Assembly: GCA_903884265.1 (NCBI GenBank)
Contig: CAISEG010000145.1
Location: 1 to 32,158 of the forward strand
DNA from: an uncultured Anaerolineales bacterium
GTDB lineage: Bacteria; Chloroflexota; Anaerolineae; Anaerolineales; Villigracilaceae
Direction: 5' to 3'
DNA: 32,158 nucleotides
In this document: in pieces, positions 30,633 to 32,158 of the stretch
How positions within the stretch are numbered: position 1 is the first letter of the stretch
How the letters are laid out: each line of letters opens with the position of its first letter
Notes under the pieces: generated by a model
What the model was told of the DNA's origin: nothing
Seen by the model: the letters and a program-made list of their open reading frames with translations, nothing else
Database searches by the model: none
Program-made: the position numbers and the translations under genes

Positions 30633-32158
30633 TTAATCAGGGCTGCCCGCAGGCTTCACGTCTTTTAAATTAAGTTGCAGCGAAGTCCGGCCGTTGAATT
30701 CGTTGGATTCGAAAGTATAGAGCAGGTCCACCCGCAGGGGCAGCTTAGGCTGGAGACCTCCGAGCCGGAAACCGATGGCGTCGTAAGTGACCCGCCCATC
30801 CGTAACCATCAATTTTAAGTGTTTGCTATCCGCCCCCACCGTGCGGGAATTGGTGACCCGCACATCCCTGCTAACGAACACAGCTTCCGGATTCCCGTAA
30901 CCGGTCGGTTGGAGATATTCCAGCTGTTTAAGCAGTTCCGGCTTCAAGTCCGCCAGCGGAACATCCGCGTCCGCCCTTAATGTCTGGCGTAGATCCTGTC
31001 CCTGCAATTCTTCCGTCGCAAGGGTTTTCAGCCTGGTCTTTAGTGCTTCCAGGTTCTCGTTGCTCACTGTGAATCCTGCCGCGGCGGCATGACCGCCATG
31101 GCGGATGAGCAGATCCTTGCACTTGTCGAGCGCTTCGGTGATATGGAATTCCGGGATGGAACGGCACGAACAGCGTGTGGTTTCTGCCAGGACCTGCCCG
31201 ACCACTGCCGGGCGGTAATAAGTTTCGACCAGGCGCGAAGCTGCCAGTCCGACCACACCAGCGTTGAAATCAGGGTGAACCGCAAAGAAAAGGTCCGCCT
31301 CAGGATCTTCGGCTAGGGCCATCGCCTCGGCTTCTGCCTGGATTTTACGGGTGATCTCTTGGCGTTGCCGGTTCTGCACATTCAGTTGCTGTGCCAGGTT
31401 CCCGGCAGTTTTGATATCCTCAGTGATCAGAAGATCGAACGCTGCCAGCGCTGATTCCAGCCGTCCAGCCGCATTCAGGCGTGGCCCAAGGACAAATCCG
31501 ATGCTTGTTGCAGTGATGCGCGCCAACGCTAAGTCCGACACCGCTGCCAGGGAGAATAAACCCTGCCGTTTGGTCTCACGTAGTTTTTGAAGTCCCTTGC
31601 GCACCAGGATGCGGTTCTCGCCCACCAGCGGAGCCAGGTCGGCAACTGTCCCCAGGGCCACCAGGTCAAGCAGATCCTCTTCCTGAAACCCTTCTACTGC
31701 TTTTCCGTTGGAGATCAAAAGGGCTTGAATGATCTTATACGCCACCCCCACTCCGGCCAGGTCTTTATCGGGATATGCATCTCCGGCCTGTTTAGGATTG
31801 ACAACCGCAAAAGCCGCAGGCAGGTCGCCTGCCGCTGGTTGGTGGTGGTCAGAGATGATCAGGTCAAGCCCGATCGAGCGGGCGTAAGCGGCCTCGTCAG
31901 GCGAGCGGATGCCGCAGTCGACAGTGATCACCAACCTGACCCCTTCATTTTTAAGGGTATCCAGGGCCTCATTGTTCAGCCCATAGCCTTCATCGAAGCG
32001 GTTGGGGATATAACCGCTTACATTCCCGCCCATGGCACGCAACGCTTGCACGAGCAATGCTGTCGCAGTAACCCCGTCCACATCGTAATCGCCATAGATC
32101 GCAATTGGTTCCTGGTGGTCGAGAGCATGCCGCACCCGTTCAACCGTGGCTGGAATGC
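30633..32158 (-). CDS. recJ: Single-stranded-DNA-specific exonuclease RecJ (5' truncated by window edge)
   Basis: About 508 residues are visible; the first 60 or so of the expected roughly 570 lie outside the window, and the frame is open to the edge. The DHH catalytic core has IYGDYDVDGVTATALL, a DCGI motif and LIISDHHQP (Asp-His-His). The DHHA1 domain shows RHGGHAAAAGFTV, and the C-terminal OB-like domain contains YDAIGFRLGG and GRTSLQLNLKD. RecJ degrades single-stranded DNA 5' to 3' in recombination, mismatch and excision repair. An internal GTG at 32135 is not the true start because the catalytic motif follows too closely. The stop is at 30633. Confidence 0.95.
   Translation of the reverse strand, partial: IPATVERVRHALDHQEPIAIYGDYDVDGVTATALLVQALRAMGGNVSGYIPNRFDEGYGLNNEALDTLKNEGVRLVITVDCGIRSPDEAAYARSIGLDLIISDHHQPAAGDLPAAFAVVNPKQAGDAYPDKDLAGVGVAYKIIQALLISNGKAVEGFQEEDLLDLVALGTVADLAPLVGENRILVRKGLQKLRETKRQGLFSLAAVSDLALARITATSIGFVLGPRLNAAGRLESALAAFDLLITEDIKTAGNLAQQLNVQNRQRQEITRKIQAEAEAMALAEDPEADLFFAVHPDFNAGVVGLAASRLVETYYRPAVVGQVLAETTRCSCRSIPEFHITEALDKCKDLLIRHGGHAAAAGFTVSNENLEALKTRLKTLATEELQGQDLRQTLRADADVPLADLKPELLKQLEYLQPTGYGNPEAVFVSRDVRVTNSRTVGADSKHLKLMVTDGRVTYDAIGFRLGGLQPKLPLRVDLLYTFESNEFNGRTSLQLNLKDVKPAGSPD

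Noticed and set aside
1-32158. CRISPR arrays, insertion sequences, integrases, att sites or tRNA genes
   Set aside because: No regularly spaced repeats, transposase or integrase motifs, or tRNA-like T-loop sequences were seen, so the polymerase cassette cannot be tied to a recognisable mobile element.

Overview
The window looks like a chromosomal segment of a Chloroflexota bacterium, most likely of the class Anaerolineae. This is inferred from gene content and style: Thr/Pro-rich linkers in exported proteins, a long-form YvcK beside gap-pgk-tpiA, an FHA regulator beside a Ser/Thr kinase, a CpXC protein, and a mevalonate-kinase-like gene. No rRNA, tRNA, CRISPR array or insertion sequence was recognised, so the placement is an inference.

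Layout. 1-3740: the C-terminal end of a GH38 alpha-mannosidase (+), a small operon of an orphan receiver-only response regulator plus an SdpI-like membrane protein (-), uracil phosphoribosyltransferase upp (+), a zinc-ribbon membrane protein (+) and an M50 membrane metalloprotease (-). 3819-8460: a central carbon cluster on the minus strand (yvcK, gap, pgk, then a terminator, then tpiA). 8761-14289: on the plus strand, a ROK sugar kinase with a probable leaderless promoter, a class III aminotransferase, a soluble GAF/PAS histidine kinase and a CpXC protein. 14420-21166: an FHA-winged-helix regulator (-) divergent from a membrane-anchored Ser/Thr kinase (+). The kinase 3' end overlaps tail to tail with a secreted GH3/NagZ-like protein, the last gene of a minus-strand series AAA ATPase, GDPD, GH3. 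21250-24726: a GT2 glycosyltransferase, then about 650 bases without a gene that contain a promoter and a strong potential RNA fold, then an overlapping DHH phosphoesterase/mevalonate-kinase-like pair. 24812-29397: a HAD phosphatase, a short remnant resembling a response-regulator N-terminus, and a four-gene cassette. 29562-32158: a lipoprotein and the 5'-truncated recJ, both on the minus strand.

The most interesting part is the cassette at 25762-29397. It holds a LuxR/GerE-type regulator with a near-ideal extended -10 right at its start codon, a RecA/RadA-like protein that has lost its P-loop, a 90-residue unknown protein, and a B-family DNA polymerase of 766 residues. The polymerase has an altered motif C and a degenerate exonuclease domain. 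The last two genes overlap by 8 bases, and a strong terminator closes the cassette. The arrangement resembles the damage-inducible PolB2/Dpo2 gene cluster of Sulfolobus and is analogous to the ImuA-ImuB-DnaE2 mutasome. I infer a bacterial translesion or repair module under a non-LexA regulator.

Several genes (8761, 21250, 25762) have a TATAAT box ending 6-7 bases before the ATG with no room for a Shine-Dalgarno sequence, which suggests that leaderless mRNAs are common here. Other genes have clear Shine-Dalgarno sites. Several minus-strand genes use TTG starts that are supported by well-placed ribosome binding sites.
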